DNA of 64,000 bases from Pseudomonas sp. Au-Pse12 (GTDB taxonomy: Bacteria; Pseudomonadota; Gammaproteobacteria; Pseudomonadales; Pseudomonadaceae): the NCBI RefSeq assembly GCF_021341665.1, contig NZ_JAJTTH010000006.1, positions 186,001 to 250,000 of the forward strand, read 5' to 3'. A model generated the notes under the pieces. The model worked only from the letters and a program-made list of their open reading frames with translations, ran no database searches and had not been told where the DNA came from. This document shows, piece by piece, positions 16,488-26,207 of this stretch. Each line of letters starts with the position of its first letter. Position 1 is the stretch's first letter. Made by a program: the position numbers and the translations under genes.

Positions 16488-17906
16488 TCAGACGCCCAGG
16501 TAGTCGAGGATGCCTTCGGCGGCGTTGCGCCCTTCGAAGATCGCCGTCACCACGAGATCAGAACCACGCACCATGTCGCCACCGGCGAAGATCTTCGGGT
16601 TGCTGGTCTGGTGCTTGTACTGGCCCTGTTCCGGGGCCACGACGCGGCCCTGGCTGTCGGTCTGGATCTGGAACTGCTCGAACCACGGCGCCGGGCTCGG
16701 GCGGAAGCCGAAGGCGATGACCACGGCGTCGGCCGGGATGATCTCTTCGGAACCGGGGATCGGCTCGGGGCTGCGGCGGCCACGGGCGTCCGGCGCGCCG
16801 AGACGGGTCTCGACCACCTTCACGCCTTCGACCTTGTCTTCACCGACAATCGCGATCGGCTGGCGGTTGTAGAGGAATTTCACGCCCTCTTCCTTGGCGT
16901 TCTTCACCTCTTTGCGCGAGCCGGGCATGTTGGCTTCGTCACGACGATAGGCACAGGTCACCGACTTGGCGCCCTGGCGGATGGAGGTGCGGTTGCAGTC
17001 CATCGCGGTGTCGCCACCGCCCAGTACCACCACCTTCTTGCCTTTCATGTCGACGAAATCTTCCGGCGACTTTTCAAAGCCCAGGTTGCGGTTGACGTTG
17101 GCGATCAGGAAGTCCAGGGCGTCATACACGCCCGGCAGGTCCTCACCGGCAAAGCCGCCCTTCATGTAGGTGTAGGTGCCCATGCCCATGAACACGGCAT
17201 CGTATTCGGCGAGCAGTTGCTCCATGGTCACGTCCTTACCCACCTCGGTGTTGAGGCGGAACTCGATGCCCATGCCACTGAAGACTTCGCGACGATTGCT
17301 CAGCACGGTCTTTTCCAGCTTGAACTCGGGGATGCCGAAGGTCAGCAGGCCGCCGATTTCCGGGTTCTTGTCGAACACCACCGGGGTCACCCCGCCGCGC
17401 ACCAGCACATCGGCGCAGCCCAGGCCCGCCGGGCCCGCGCCGATGATCGCCACGCGCTTGCCGGTGGGCTTGACCTTGGACATGTCCGGGCGCCAGCCCA
17501 TGGCGAAGGCGGTGTCGGTGATGTACTTCTCCACCGAACCGATGGTCACCGCGCCAAAGCCGTCGTTGAGGGTGCAGGCACCCTCGCACAACCGGTCCTG
17601 CGGGCAGACCCGGCCGCAGACTTCCGGCAGGGTGTTGGTCTGGTGCGACAGCTCGGCGGCGGCGAGGATGTTGCCCTCGGCCACCAGCTTGAGCCAGTTG
17701 GGAATGAAGTTGTGCACCGGGCACTTCCATTCGCAGTACGGGTTGCCGCAACCCAGGCAGCGGTGGGCCTGGTCGGCCGATTGCTGGGGTTTGAAGGGTT
17801 CGTAGATTTCCACGAACTCCTTCTTGCGCTGACGCAGCAGTTTCTTCTTCGGGTCTTTGCGCCCGACATCGATGAACTGGAAGTCGTTATTCAGACGTTC
17901 AGCCAT
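16488..17906 (-). CDS. gltD: glutamate synthase small subunit (472 aa)
   Basis: The start is the ATG at 17906 (MAERLNNDFQFIDV), preferred over a TTG two codons upstream. An N-terminal cysteine cluster CLGCGNPYCEWKC binds Fe-S. GAGPAGLGCADVLVRGG is the FAD site and GGGDTAMDC the NADPH-site region. GltD oxidises NADPH and feeds electrons to GltB for reductive transfer of the glutamine amide nitrogen to 2-oxoglutarate. It is encoded immediately downstream of gltB, with a 120-base gap occupied by a large inverted repeat. Confidence 0.97.
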   Translation of the reverse strand: MAERLNNDFQFIDVGRKDPKKKLLRQRKKEFVEIYEPFKPQQSADQAHRCLGCGNPYCEWKCPVHNFIPNWLKLVAEGNILAAAELSHQTNTLPEVCGRVCPQDRLCEGACTLNDGFGAVTIGSVEKYITDTAFAMGWRPDMSKVKPTGKRVAIIGAGPAGLGCADVLVRGGVTPVVFDKNPEIGGLLTFGIPEFKLEKTVLSNRREVFSGMGIEFRLNTEVGKDVTMEQLLAEYDAVFMGMGTYTYMKGGFAGEDLPGVYDALDFLIANVNRNLGFEKSPEDFVDMKGKKVVVLGGGDTAMDCNRTSIRQGAKSVTCAYRRDEANMPGSRKEVKNAKEEGVKFLYNRQPIAIVGEDKVEGVKVVETRLGAPDARGRRSPEPIPGSEEIIPADAVVIAFGFRPSPAPWFEQFQIQTDSQGRVVAPEQGQYKHQTSNPKIFAGGDMVRGSDLVVTAIFEGRNAAEGILDYLGV

Positions 17907-17921
17907 TTTCAAAACCTCTTA

Positions 17922-18026
17922 ACAGCAGCTGCAAGCTTCTAGCTGCAAGCCGCAAGACGATCACTTATGCCCGGCAAACCTCGAACTGCTTCACTTGCAG
18001 CTTGAGGCTTGCCACTTGCAGCTGCT
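17922..18026. repeat. CAAGCTGCAAGCT-type imperfect inverted repeat, copy B
   Basis: The left arm is GCAGCTGCAAGCTTCTAGCT followed by GCAAGCCGCAAG; the right arm is CACTTGCAGCTTGAGGCTTG followed by CCACTTGCAGCTGC. It fills the gltB-gltD gap inside an operon, so it would be transcribed and fold in the gltBD mRNA, where it could tune the GltB:GltD ratio. That functional reading is inference. Confidence 0.7.
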
Positions 18027-21000
18027 TTATTGCGGACTCGCACGAGTACTGGTGAGCAGAGACTTCAGGTTCGCTGCCTTGGGTTTGACGAGCCAGAAGC
18101 GACGCAGGTAGTCGTCGAGGTTCTCGGCGAGGTTGCGACCCCATTCGCTGTCGGTCTCCTCGACATACTCGTTCAGCACGCGTTGCAGGTGGCTGCGATA
18201 GGCTTCCATCGCTTCGCCGCTGATCCGCTGGATTTCCACCAGTTCGTGGTTGACCCGGTCAACGAAGGTGTTGTCCTGGTCGAGCACGTAGGCGAAACCA
18301 CCGGTCATGCCCGAGCCGAAGTTGTAACCGGTCTTGCCCAATACGCAGACGAAACCACCGGTCATGTACTCGCAGCAGTGATCGCCAGTGCCTTCCACCA
18401 CGGTGTGGGCACCGGAGTTACGCACGGCAAAACGCTCGCCCGCGGTGCCGGCGGCGAACAGCTTGCCGCCGGTGGCGCCGTACAGGCAGGTGTTGCCGAT
18501 AATGGCGCTGTCCTGGGTCTTGTAGACGCTGCCCTTGGGCGGAACGATGACCAGTTTGCCGCCGGTCATGCCCTTGCCCACGTAGTCGTTGGCATCGCCT
18601 TCCAGGTAGAGGTTCAGGCCGCCGGCGTTCCACACGCCGAAGCTCTGCCCCGCAGTGCCCTTGAAGCGGAATGTGATCGGCGCCTGGGCCATGCCCTGGT
18701 TGCCGTGGAGCCTGGCGATTTCACCGGAGATCCGTGCGCCGATGGAACGGTCGCAGTTGCAGATATCCAGGCTGAAGTCGGCACCGCTCTTGTCATTGAT
18801 CGCCGAGCGCGCTATCTCGACCATTTTCTCGGCCAGCAGGCCCTGGTCGAACGGTGGGTTGCGGTCCACCTGGCAGAACTGTGGCTTGTCCGCCGGAATG
18901 TGGTCGCTGCCCAGCAACGGGGTCAGGTCCAGGTGGTGCTGCTTGGCGGTCTGGCCTTCGAGGATTTCCAGCAGGTCGGTACGACCGATCAGTTGTTCCA
19001 AGGAGCGCACGCCAAGCTTGGCCAGCCACTCACGGGTTTCTTCGGCGACGTAGGTGAAGAAATTCACCACCATGTCGACGGTGCCGATGTAGTGATCCTT
19101 GCGCAGCTTCTCGTTCTGAGTGGCGACGCCAGTGGCGCAGTTGTTCAGGTGGCAGATACGCAGGTACTTGCAGCCCAGGGCGATCATTGGCGCGGTGCCG
19201 AAGCCGAAGCTCTCGGCGCCGAGGATGGCCGCCTTGATCACGTCGAGGCCGGTTTTCAGGCCGCCGTCGGTCTGCACCCGGACCTTGCCGCGCAGGTCGT
19301 TGCCGCGCAGGGTCTGGTGGGTTTCCGCCAGGCCCAGTTCCCAGGGCGCACCGGCGTACTTGATCGAGGTCAGCGGCGAAGCGCCGGTGCCGCCGTCGTA
19401 GCCGGAAATGGTGATCAGGTCGGCATAGGCCTTGGCCACACCGGCGGCGATGGTACCGACGCCGGCTTCCGCCACCAGCTTCACCGAGACCAGGGCCTGA
19501 GGGTTGACCTGCTTGAGGTCAAAGATCAGCTGCGACAAGTCTTCGATGGAATAGATGTCGTGGTGCGGTGGTGGCGAGATCAGGGTCACGCCGGGCACGG
19601 CGTAGCGCAGCTTGGCGATCAGGCCGTTGACCTTGCCGCCGGGCAGCTGGCCGCCTTCGCCGGGCTTGGCGCCCTGGGCCACCTTGATCTGCAGCACTTC
19701 GGCGTTGACCAGGTATTCCGGGGTCACGCCGAAACGGCCAGTGGCCACTTGCTTGATCTTCGAGCTCTTGATGGTGCCGTAGCGCGCCGGGTCTTCGCCG
19801 CCTTCGCCGGAGTTGGAACGCGCACCGAGGCGGTTCATGGCTTCGGCCAGGGCTTCGTGAGCTTCAGGCGACAGGGCCCCCAGGGAGATACCGGCGGAGT
19901 CGAAGCGCTTGAGAATCGACTCCAGGGGCTCGACTTCGCTGATGTCCATCGGCGTGTCCAGGGTCTTCACCTGGAACAGGTCACGGATCATCGACACCGG
20001 GCGGTTATCCACCAGCGCGGTGTACTCCTTGAACTTGGCGTAGTCGCCCTGCTGCACGGCGGCTTGCAGGGTGTTGACCACGTCCGGGTTGTAGGCGTGG
20101 TATTCGCCACCGTGGACGAACTTCAGCAGACCGCCTTGCTGGATCGGCTTGCGCGGGCTCCAGGCTTCGGTCGCCAGGGCTTTCTGCTCGGCTTCGATGT
20201 CGACGAAACGCGCGCCCTTGATCCGGCTCGGTACGCCACGGAAGCTCAGGTTGCAGACTTCCTCGGACAGGCCGATGGCTTCGAACAGCTGCGCGCCACG
20301 GTAGGAAGCGATGGTGGAGATGCCCATCTTCGACAGGATCTTCAGCAGGCCCTTGGTGATGCCCTTGCGGTAGTTCTTGAACACCTCGTAGAGGTCGCCC
20401 AGCACTTCACCGGTACGGATCAGGTCACCCAGCACTTCGTAGGCCAGGAACGGATAGACCGCCGAGGCGCCAAAACCAATCAGCACCGCGAAGTGGTGCG
20501 GATCGCGGGCCGTGGCGGTTTCCACGAGTATGTTGGAATCGCAGCGCAGGCCTTTTTCGGTCAGGCGGTGGTGCACCGCGCCCGTGGCCAGGGAAGCGTG
20601 GATCGGCAGCTTACCCGGCGCGATATGGCGGTCGCTGAGGACGATCTGGGTGCGACCGGCACGCACGGCTTCTTCAGCCTGATCGGCGACATTGCGGATC
20701 GCCGCTTCCAGGCCGACGCTCTCGTCGTAGTTGAGGTCGATGACCTGGCGCTCGAAGCCCGGGCGTTCGAGGTTCATCAGCGAACGCCACTTGGCCGGGG
20801 AGATCACCGGCGAGCTGAGGATCACGCGCGAGGCGTGCTCGGGCGATTCCTGGAAGATGTTGCGCTCGGCACCGAGGCAGATCTCCAGGGACATGACGAT
20901 GGCTTCGCGCAGCGGATCGATCGGCGGGTTGGTGACCTGGGCGAACTGCTGGCGGAAGTAGTCGTAAGGGGTACGCACGCGCTGCGACAGCACCGCCATC

Positions 21001-22472
21001 GGCGTGTCGTCACCCATTGAGCCCACCGCTTCGTAGCCCTGCTCGCCCAGCGGGCGCAGGACCTGGTCACGCTCTTCGAAGGTGACCTGGTACATCTTCA
21101 TGTACTGCTTGAGCTGGTCGACGTCGTAGAAGGCCGAACCGTGGTCGTTGTCTTCCATGGTGGCCTGGATGCGCAGGGCGTTCTTGCGAAGCCATTGCTT
21201 GTACGGATGACGGGACTTCAGACGGTTGTCGATGGCGTCGGTGTCGAGGATCTGCCCGGTTTCGGTGTCCACGGCAAAGATCTGCCCCGGGCCGACCCGG
21301 CCCTTGGCGATCACGTCCTCGGGCTGGTAGTTCCACACGCCGATTTCCGAAGCCAGGGTGATGAAGCCGTTCTTGGTGGTGACCCAACGGGCCGGACGCA
21401 GGCCGTTGCGGTCCAGCAGGCAGACGGCATAACGGCCGTCGGTCATGACTACGCCGGCCGGGCCGTCCCAAGGCTCCATGTGCATCGAGTTGTATTCGTA
21501 GAACGCGCGCAGGTCGGCGTCCATGGTCTCGACGTTCTGCCAGGCTGGCGGAATGATCATGCGCACGCCGCGGAACAGGTCAATGCCGCCGGTGACCATC
21601 AGCTCCAGCATGTTGTCCATGCTCGAGGAGTCGGAACCCACGCGGTTGACCAGCGGGCCGAGTTCTTCCAGATCCATCAGGTCGTTGGTGAACTTGGTGC
21701 GCCGGGCCTGGGCCCAGTTGCGGTTGCCGGTGATGGTGTTGATCTCGCCGTTGTGGGCGAGGAAGCGGAATGGCTGGGCCAGCGGCCATTTCGGCAGGGT
21801 GTTGGTGGAGAAGCGCTGGTGGAACACGCAGATCGCGGTTTGCAGGCGCGGATCGCCCAGGTCCGGATAGAAGGCGGCGAGGTCCGCCGGCATCATCAGG
21901 CCTTTATAGATGATGGTCTTGTGGGAAAAGCTGCAGATGTAGTGGTCGGTGTCGGCGGCGTTGGCCACCGAGGAGCGACGACGGGAGCTGAACAGCTTGA
22001 TGGCGAAATCCTGATCGCTCAGACCCTGGCCGCCGATGAACACTTGCTCGATCTGCGGCAGGCGCTCCAGGGCCAGACGCCCGAGCACACTGGTATCGAT
22101 CGGCACTTTGCGCCAGCCCACCAGCTGCAGGCCGGCGGCGAGGATCTCGCGGTTCATGTTTTCGCGAGCGGCTTCGGCCTTCACCGGATCCTGGTTGAAG
22201 AACACCATGCCCACTGCATATTGCTTGGGCAGCTCGACGCCGAAGTGCTCCTGGGCGACGGCGCGCAGGAACAGGTCGGGCTTTTGCATCAGCAGACCGC
22301 AACCGTCGCCGGTCTTGCCGTCCGCGTTGATCCCACCGCGGTGGGTCATGCAGGTCAGGGCCTCAATGGCCGTTTTCAACAGGGTATGACTGGGTTCGCC
22401 CTGCATATGGGCTATCAGGCCGAAACCACAGTTATCCTTAAATTCATCTGGTTGGTACAGACCTGCTTTCAT
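18027..22472 (-). CDS. gltB: glutamate synthase large subunit (1481 aa)
   Basis: The start is the ATG at 22472 (MKAGLYQPDEFKDNCGFGLI); GTG at 22478 is less likely. Cys15 after KDN is the N-terminal nucleophile of the glutaminase domain once the propeptide is cut. The central and FMN domains follow, with the [3Fe-4S] ligand segment CHLNNCATGV, and a C-terminal beta-helix domain with GGKLFAAGTAGERFAVRNSG repeats. It makes two glutamates from glutamine and 2-oxoglutarate together with GltD. Length is normal for the bacterial enzyme. Confidence 0.98.
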   Translation of the reverse strand: MKAGLYQPDEFKDNCGFGLIAHMQGEPSHTLLKTAIEALTCMTHRGGINADGKTGDGCGLLMQKPDLFLRAVAQEHFGVELPKQYAVGMVFFNQDPVKAEAARENMNREILAAGLQLVGWRKVPIDTSVLGRLALERLPQIEQVFIGGQGLSDQDFAIKLFSSRRRSSVANAADTDHYICSFSHKTIIYKGLMMPADLAAFYPDLGDPRLQTAICVFHQRFSTNTLPKWPLAQPFRFLAHNGEINTITGNRNWAQARRTKFTNDLMDLEELGPLVNRVGSDSSSMDNMLELMVTGGIDLFRGVRMIIPPAWQNVETMDADLRAFYEYNSMHMEPWDGPAGVVMTDGRYAVCLLDRNGLRPARWVTTKNGFITLASEIGVWNYQPEDVIAKGRVGPGQIFAVDTETGQILDTDAIDNRLKSRHPYKQWLRKNALRIQATMEDNDHGSAFYDVDQLKQYMKMYQVTFEERDQVLRPLGEQGYEAVGSMGDDTPMAVLSQRVRTPYDYFRQQFAQVTNPPIDPLREAIVMSLEICLGAERNIFQESPEHASRVILSSPVISPAKWRSLMNLERPGFERQVIDLNYDESVGLEAAIRNVADQAEEAVRAGRTQIVLSDRHIAPGKLPIHASLATGAVHHRLTEKGLRCDSNILVETATARDPHHFAVLIGFGASAVYPFLAYEVLGDLIRTGEVLGDLYEVFKNYRKGITKGLLKILSKMGISTIASYRGAQLFEAIGLSEEVCNLSFRGVPSRIKGARFVDIEAEQKALATEAWSPRKPIQQGGLLKFVHGGEYHAYNPDVVNTLQAAVQQGDYAKFKEYTALVDNRPVSMIRDLFQVKTLDTPMDISEVEPLESILKRFDSAGISLGALSPEAHEALAEAMNRLGARSNSGEGGEDPARYGTIKSSKIKQVATGRFGVTPEYLVNAEVLQIKVAQGAKPGEGGQLPGGKVNGLIAKLRYAVPGVTLISPPPHHDIYSIEDLSQLIFDLKQVNPQALVSVKLVAEAGVGTIAAGVAKAYADLITISGYDGGTGASPLTSIKYAGAPWELGLAETHQTLRGNDLRGKVRVQTDGGLKTGLDVIKAAILGAESFGFGTAPMIALGCKYLRICHLNNCATGVATQNEKLRKDHYIGTVDMVVNFFTYVAEETREWLAKLGVRSLEQLIGRTDLLEILEGQTAKQHHLDLTPLLGSDHIPADKPQFCQVDRNPPFDQGLLAEKMVEIARSAINDKSGADFSLDICNCDRSIGARISGEIARLHGNQGMAQAPITFRFKGTAGQSFGVWNAGGLNLYLEGDANDYVGKGMTGGKLVIVPPKGSVYKTQDSAIIGNTCLYGATGGKLFAAGTAGERFAVRNSGAHTVVEGTGDHCCEYMTGGFVCVLGKTGYNFGSGMTGGFAYVLDQDNTFVDRVNHELVEIQRISGEAMEAYRSHLQRVLNEYVEETDSEWGRNLAENLDDYLRRFWLVKPKAANLKSLLTSTRASPQ

Positions 22473-22653
22473 AGACACTTTCTCACCAGGCTGTCTCTTA
22501 TCGAGACAAATTTCTTTTCAATTCAACCACTTACCATCCACGCCGAACGTACGCCGGCTTTGCGGGGGCAAAAGGGAGGTCATTGTACACACCGACACAA
22601 AGGCCCACAAATTAAGCGACGATCTGTCGCAAATTTATGTCGCATTTATGAAC

Positions 22654-22682
22654 GTTTTAAAGCGATATGCTGTGCTAGTCAA
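22654..22682 (-). promoter_or_regulatory. candidate sigma-70 promoter of gltB
   Basis: On the minus strand TTGACT (complement of 22677-22682) is followed after 17 bases by TAAAAC (complement of 22654-22659). The -35 matches 5 of 6 consensus bases and the -10 is moderate. It lies about 180 bases upstream of the gltB start, implying a long leader. Confidence 0.35.
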
Positions 22683-22793
22683 AAAGTTTTGCTTTTGACT
22701 GCCGCGACTCAAAAACTACTGTGACGCAGACACCACAAGGCACGCGGCCTGTAAGGCAGCATGCCAATGCGGAAATTTGAGGTTGCCGGGAGA

Positions 22794-22814
22794 GGCGGCC
22801 TGGGTAAGGCCGCC
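22794..22814 (-). terminator. GC-rich hairpin downstream of damX
   Basis: GGCGGCC (22794-22800) pairs with GGCCGCC (22808-22814) across a 7-base loop, starting 6 bases past the damX stop. No T-run follows on the minus strand, so it is either a weak terminator or an mRNA 3' stabiliser. Confidence 0.45.
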
Positions 22815-22820
22815 GAATCT

Positions 22821-24428
22821 TCAGCGAGTTGTTGCCAGTTCTTGTTGAACGCTAGCGACAGTGCGAGGCCAAGGTTTACCAGCCTGAACCTTCGCTGGCA
22901 AGGATTTGATGGCGCTGACTGCGGCATCGCGGCTGGAGAAGTTGCCGTAGGTGATCACATACAGCGGCTTGCCGTTGAGGACTTTCTTGAAGTAGCGGTA
23001 TTCGCCGCCCTGTTCCTTGACGAAGCTCTGGGCCGTGGCTTCCGAGCTGGTGCCGAGGATCTGCACCACGTAGTTGCCTGGTGCTTGGCCGGCGTACCAG
23101 CTGCCACCGGCGGCCTTGGCCACGGTGACCGGTTTCTCGGCCGGCTTGGCCGCTGGAGCTGGCTTGGCCGCCACGGGCTTCTCAACCGGCTTCTCAACCG
23201 GCTTCTCGACCGGTTTGGCCGCAGGCGCTGGCTTGGCCGTGGCCACCTGGGTCGGTGCCGGGGTCGGACGCGCAGCTGGAGTCGGCGCAGGGCCTGCCAC
23301 GGCACCCGCAGGTGGCGCGGTGGTGGTCACGGTCGGCGGAACGGCACTGGAGCCTTCCACCGGCACCCCATCGTCACCCTCGCTGATACCACCGGCGGCT
23401 TCAGCCAGGGGGCCGCGCATCACGGGCTGCGACTGGCCGACCAACGGCAGTGGCATCGGCTGCGACGAACCGGCGAATTCCACCGACGGGCTGCCATTGG
23501 CATTCGGTGTCGGCGTCTGCCCCAGCGGCAACTGCGCTTGTTCATTGGCGGGAGCCCCGGTAGTCGGAGCCTTGCTGCGGCCCGGCATCAACCAGGCCGC
23601 GGCCACGGCCACCACCACCACTGCGGAAATGGCCAATACGTGTTTCTTCGGCATGTTGAACCCCATACTTGGACGCTTGACCGCGGAGCGGCTGGCGATC
23701 ATGGCTTCGATCATCGCATCCCTGGCGACCTGGTTGATGTTGCCCGGCCAGCCATCGGAGCTTTCGTGAATATCACTGATCTGATCTGCGGAGAAAAGTT
23801 CGATGCCTTGCCCTGCGCCTTCGAGTCGCTGGGCGAGATATTCACGGGTTTCCTCTTCGGTGTAGGGCTGCAACTCGATGACGTGGAAGCGTTCTTCCTC
23901 GGTATTGAGCTGGTCCAGAGCAGCGATCAGCGACGACTCGCCGAACAGGAATACATGAGGACGGCCTTCCGGAGCACCGGCCGCCAGGGCCAGCAGCGCC
24001 TCAAGGGCGGACTCGTCGAGTTGCTCGGCGTCATCCACCAGCAGATAGACTTCCTGGCCGGTCAGGGCCAGCTGCACTATCTGGGCGAGGATCGCGCCGA
24101 TCTCGGCCTGGGCCACGCTCAGCGCCTGGGCCACCTGGCGCAGCACGCCGGCAGCATCGCCGGCACCGCGCGCGGAAACCACCACGCTTTGCACCGATTG
24201 CTTGTTGGTACTGGCTACCAGTGCCTGGCGCAGCAGGGTCTTGCCGCTGCCCTGAGGGCCAGTGACCACCAGCAGCAGTTGGCTGTAGCGGGCCAGGTGA
24301 TGCAGTTGCCCCAGCACGGGCTTGCGCTGGGCAGGAAAGAACTTGAAGCCAGGGACCCGGGGAGCGAAAGGATCGTGGCTCAACTGGTAGTGGCCGAGGA
24401 AAGCCTCGTCGGCATGCAAACTAGTCAT
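22821..24428 (-). CDS. damX: DamX-like AAA ATPase with SPOR domain (535 aa)
   Basis: An N-terminal ExeA-like AAA domain has Walker A GPQGSGKT (near residue 58) and Walker B VYLLVDDAEQL. A single membrane helix near residue 270 (HVLAISAVVVVAVAAAWLMPG) is followed by a long Pro/Ala/Lys linker with PVEKPVEKPVEKPV repeats and a C-terminal SPOR domain (GNYVVQILGTSSEATAQSFV). The SPOR domain binds denuded septal peptidoglycan, so a division-related envelope role is expected. It lies 10 bases after aroB, as in other gammaproteobacteria. The ATPase part is absent in enterobacterial DamX, so the name is by position and SPOR domain. Confidence 0.85.
   Translation of the reverse strand: MTSLHADEAFLGHYQLSHDPFAPRVPGFKFFPAQRKPVLGQLHHLARYSQLLLVVTGPQGSGKTLLRQALVASTNKQSVQSVVVSARGAGDAAGVLRQVAQALSVAQAEIGAILAQIVQLALTGQEVYLLVDDAEQLDESALEALLALAAGAPEGRPHVFLFGESSLIAALDQLNTEEERFHVIELQPYTEEETREYLAQRLEGAGQGIELFSADQISDIHESSDGWPGNINQVARDAMIEAMIASRSAVKRPSMGFNMPKKHVLAISAVVVVAVAAAWLMPGRSKAPTTGAPANEQAQLPLGQTPTPNANGSPSVEFAGSSQPMPLPLVGQSQPVMRGPLAEAAGGISEGDDGVPVEGSSAVPPTVTTTAPPAGAVAGPAPTPAARPTPAPTQVATAKPAPAAKPVEKPVEKPVEKPVAAKPAPAAKPAEKPVTVAKAAGGSWYAGQAPGNYVVQILGTSSEATAQSFVKEQGGEYRYFKKVLNGKPLYVITYGNFSSRDAAVSAIKSLPAKVQAGKPWPRTVASVQQELATTR
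23176..23211. repeat. three tandem 12-bp units in the damX linker
   Basis: The unit GGCTTCTCAACC occurs at 23176-23187 and 23188-23199, and with one change (G for A) at 23200-23211. It encodes the PVEK-type tetrapeptide repeats of the periplasmic linker and is a likely slippage site that changes linker length in frame. Confidence 0.85.
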
Positions 24429-24438
24429 CGGGATCTTA

Positions 24439-25539
24439 TTAACCTTTAAGCTGAGCCAGGGCGCGGTAATCCGCTCCCAGCGTGGCCTGTAAAACCTCTT
24501 TCGGATAATCGTCGGTCACTACGGCTTCGCCCATGCGGCGCAACAGCACCAGACGCAAACGACCGTCGATCACTTTCTTGTCAATTGCCATGTGTTCGAG
24601 AAAGTCCGCTTCGGTCATTTCCTCGGGCGGGATGACCGGCAGGCCCGCGCGCTGGAACAGGCGAATACCGCGGTCACGCTCCTGGCTGGAAATCCAGCCC
24701 AGGCGCGCGGACATTTCCAGGGCCATGACGGTGCCAGCAGCGACCGCTTCACCGTGCAACCACACGCCGTAACCCATGTGGGTTTCGATGGCGTGGCCGA
24801 AGGTATGCCCCAGGTTGAGGGTGGCACGCACCCCCGATTCACGTTCGTCGGCACCTACGACCGCAGCCTTGGCCGCGCAGGAGCGCTCGATCGCGTAGGT
24901 CAGCGCCTGCTGGTCCAGGGCCCGCAGGCGGTCGACGTTTTCTTCCAGCCAGGTGAGGAACGGTTCGTCACAGATCAGGCCGTACTTGATCACTTCCGCC
25001 AGGCCCGCCGACAGCTCGCGGCTGGGCAGGGTATTGAGGCTGGTGGTATCGATCAGCACCACGTTCGGCTGATAGAAGGCGCCGACCATGTTCTTGCCCA
25101 GCGGATGATTGATGCCAGTCTTGCCGCCCACCGAGGAGTCCACCTGGGACAACAGGGTGGTCGGGACCTGGATGAAATCCACACCACGCTGGTAGCAGGC
25201 GGCGGCAAAGCCGGCCATGTCGCCAATCACGCCGCCACCGAGGGCAATGATGGTGGTGCGTCGATCGTGGCGCGCAGTGAGCAGGCCATCGAAGATCAAC
25301 TGCAGGGTTTCCCAGTTCTTGTAGGCCTCGCCATCGGGCAGGACCACCGAGATCACCGAGAACTGCCCCAGGCTGCGGGTCAGACGCTCAAGGTACAGCG
25401 GCGCGACCGTCTCATTGGAAATGATCGCCACTTGCTTCCCGGCGATATGCGGCACCAGCAGCTCGGGCTGGTCCAACAGGCCTTCACCAATGTGAATCGG
25501 GTAGCTGCGCTCGCCTAGATCGACCTTAAGTGTCTGCAT
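24439..25539 (-). CDS. aroB: 3-dehydroquinate synthase (366 aa)
   Basis: The start is the ATG at 25539 (MQTLKVDLGERSYPIHIGEG). NAD-binding GGGVIGDMAGFAA, then VDSSVGGKTGINHP and a metal-binding HTFGHAIE are present in order. It converts DAHP to 3-dehydroquinate in the shikimate pathway. It lies between aroK and damX on the same strand; the 145-base gap to aroK contains nothing I can name. Length matches the family. Confidence 0.97.
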   Translation of the reverse strand: MQTLKVDLGERSYPIHIGEGLLDQPELLVPHIAGKQVAIISNETVAPLYLERLTRSLGQFSVISVVLPDGEAYKNWETLQLIFDGLLTARHDRRTTIIALGGGVIGDMAGFAAACYQRGVDFIQVPTTLLSQVDSSVGGKTGINHPLGKNMVGAFYQPNVVLIDTTSLNTLPSRELSAGLAEVIKYGLICDEPFLTWLEENVDRLRALDQQALTYAIERSCAAKAAVVGADERESGVRATLNLGHTFGHAIETHMGYGVWLHGEAVAAGTVMALEMSARLGWISSQERDRGIRLFQRAGLPVIPPEEMTEADFLEHMAIDKKVIDGRLRLVLLRRMGEAVVTDDYPKEVLQATLGADYRALAQLKG

Positions 25540-25684
25540 GTGTCCCCACAGTGAAGATGGAAGCAGGCATTGTGCCTTGCATTGACGATGGGCCTCGTCT
25601 GGTCTTCTGACGCGGCCCGATAGCTCTGCGCCACACCTTGGCGGTCTGGCGCGACGCCGAGAATAGCGCATTTCGCTCGGAGCA

Positions 25685-26203
25685 TTAACGGGGTGGCAGC
25701 TGCTGCAGGCGCTCCAGGATGTCCAGCACCACCATTCGCGGCGGCCGCTCATCGGTTTCCACCACCAGATCGGCGATTTCCCGATAAAGCGGGTCGCGGA
25801 TTTCCAGCAGGTCGCGCAGGGTCTTGGCCGGATCAGCGGTACGCAACAAAGGACGATTGCGGTCCCGAGCGGTGCGCCCCACCTGCTGTTCCACCGATGC
25901 GTGCAGATATACCACTCGTCCGCCAGCGTGCAGTGCCCGACGATTGGCTTCGCGCATCACCGCGCCACCGCCGGTGGCCAGTACCACGCCATCGGTGCCG
26001 CACAGCTCGGCGATCATCGCCTGTTCGCGATCACGAAAGCCCGGTTCGCCTTCCTTATCGAAGATCCACGGGATGTTCGCGCCTGTACGCAGTTCAATTT
26101 CCTTATCGGAATCTTTGAATGGCAGGCGCAGCTCTTTGGCCAGTAAGCGACCGATGGTGCTTTTTCCAGCCCCCATCGGCCCAACAAGAATCAAATTTCG
26201 CAC
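25685..26203 (-). CDS. aroK: shikimate kinase (172 aa)
   Basis: Start is GTG at 26203 ([20 protein letters not shown]). GPMGAGKS is the P-loop, DSDKEIE carries the shikimate-binding Asp, and GGGAV and the lid RDRNRPLL are present. It phosphorylates shikimate at the 3-position. The gene begins only 4 bases after the pilQ stop codon, so it belongs to the pilMNOPQ transcript, the usual gammaproteobacterial arrangement. Confidence 0.97.
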
Positions 26204-26207
26204 AGAA

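Larger units (their letters stand above)
22473..22820. other. 348-base intergenic region upstream of gltB and downstream of damX
   Basis: It holds the gltB promoter region and the damX 3' hairpin. The stretch 22610-22700 is clearly AT-richer than its surroundings and includes GTCAAAAAGTTTTGCTTTTG, an interrupted dyad of GTCAAAA and TTTTGAC (22678-22699). No open reading frame with a credible start and ribosome site was seen. A small RNA cannot be excluded. Confidence 0.6.

Noticed and set aside
18009..21020. 1003-codon open frame on + opposite gltB, and similar long frames opposite priA, ponA, hslU and the MMPL gene
   Set aside because: They are antisense to clearly conserved genes, have low-complexity Gly/Ala/Arg/Gln-rich products and no ribosome sites; they arise from high GC third positions.
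23074..23340. GC-rich repeats in the damX linker and PhaF tail as possible CRISPR or microsatellite arrays
   Set aside because: Units are in frame, encode Pro/Lys/Ala linkers and have no spacer structure.
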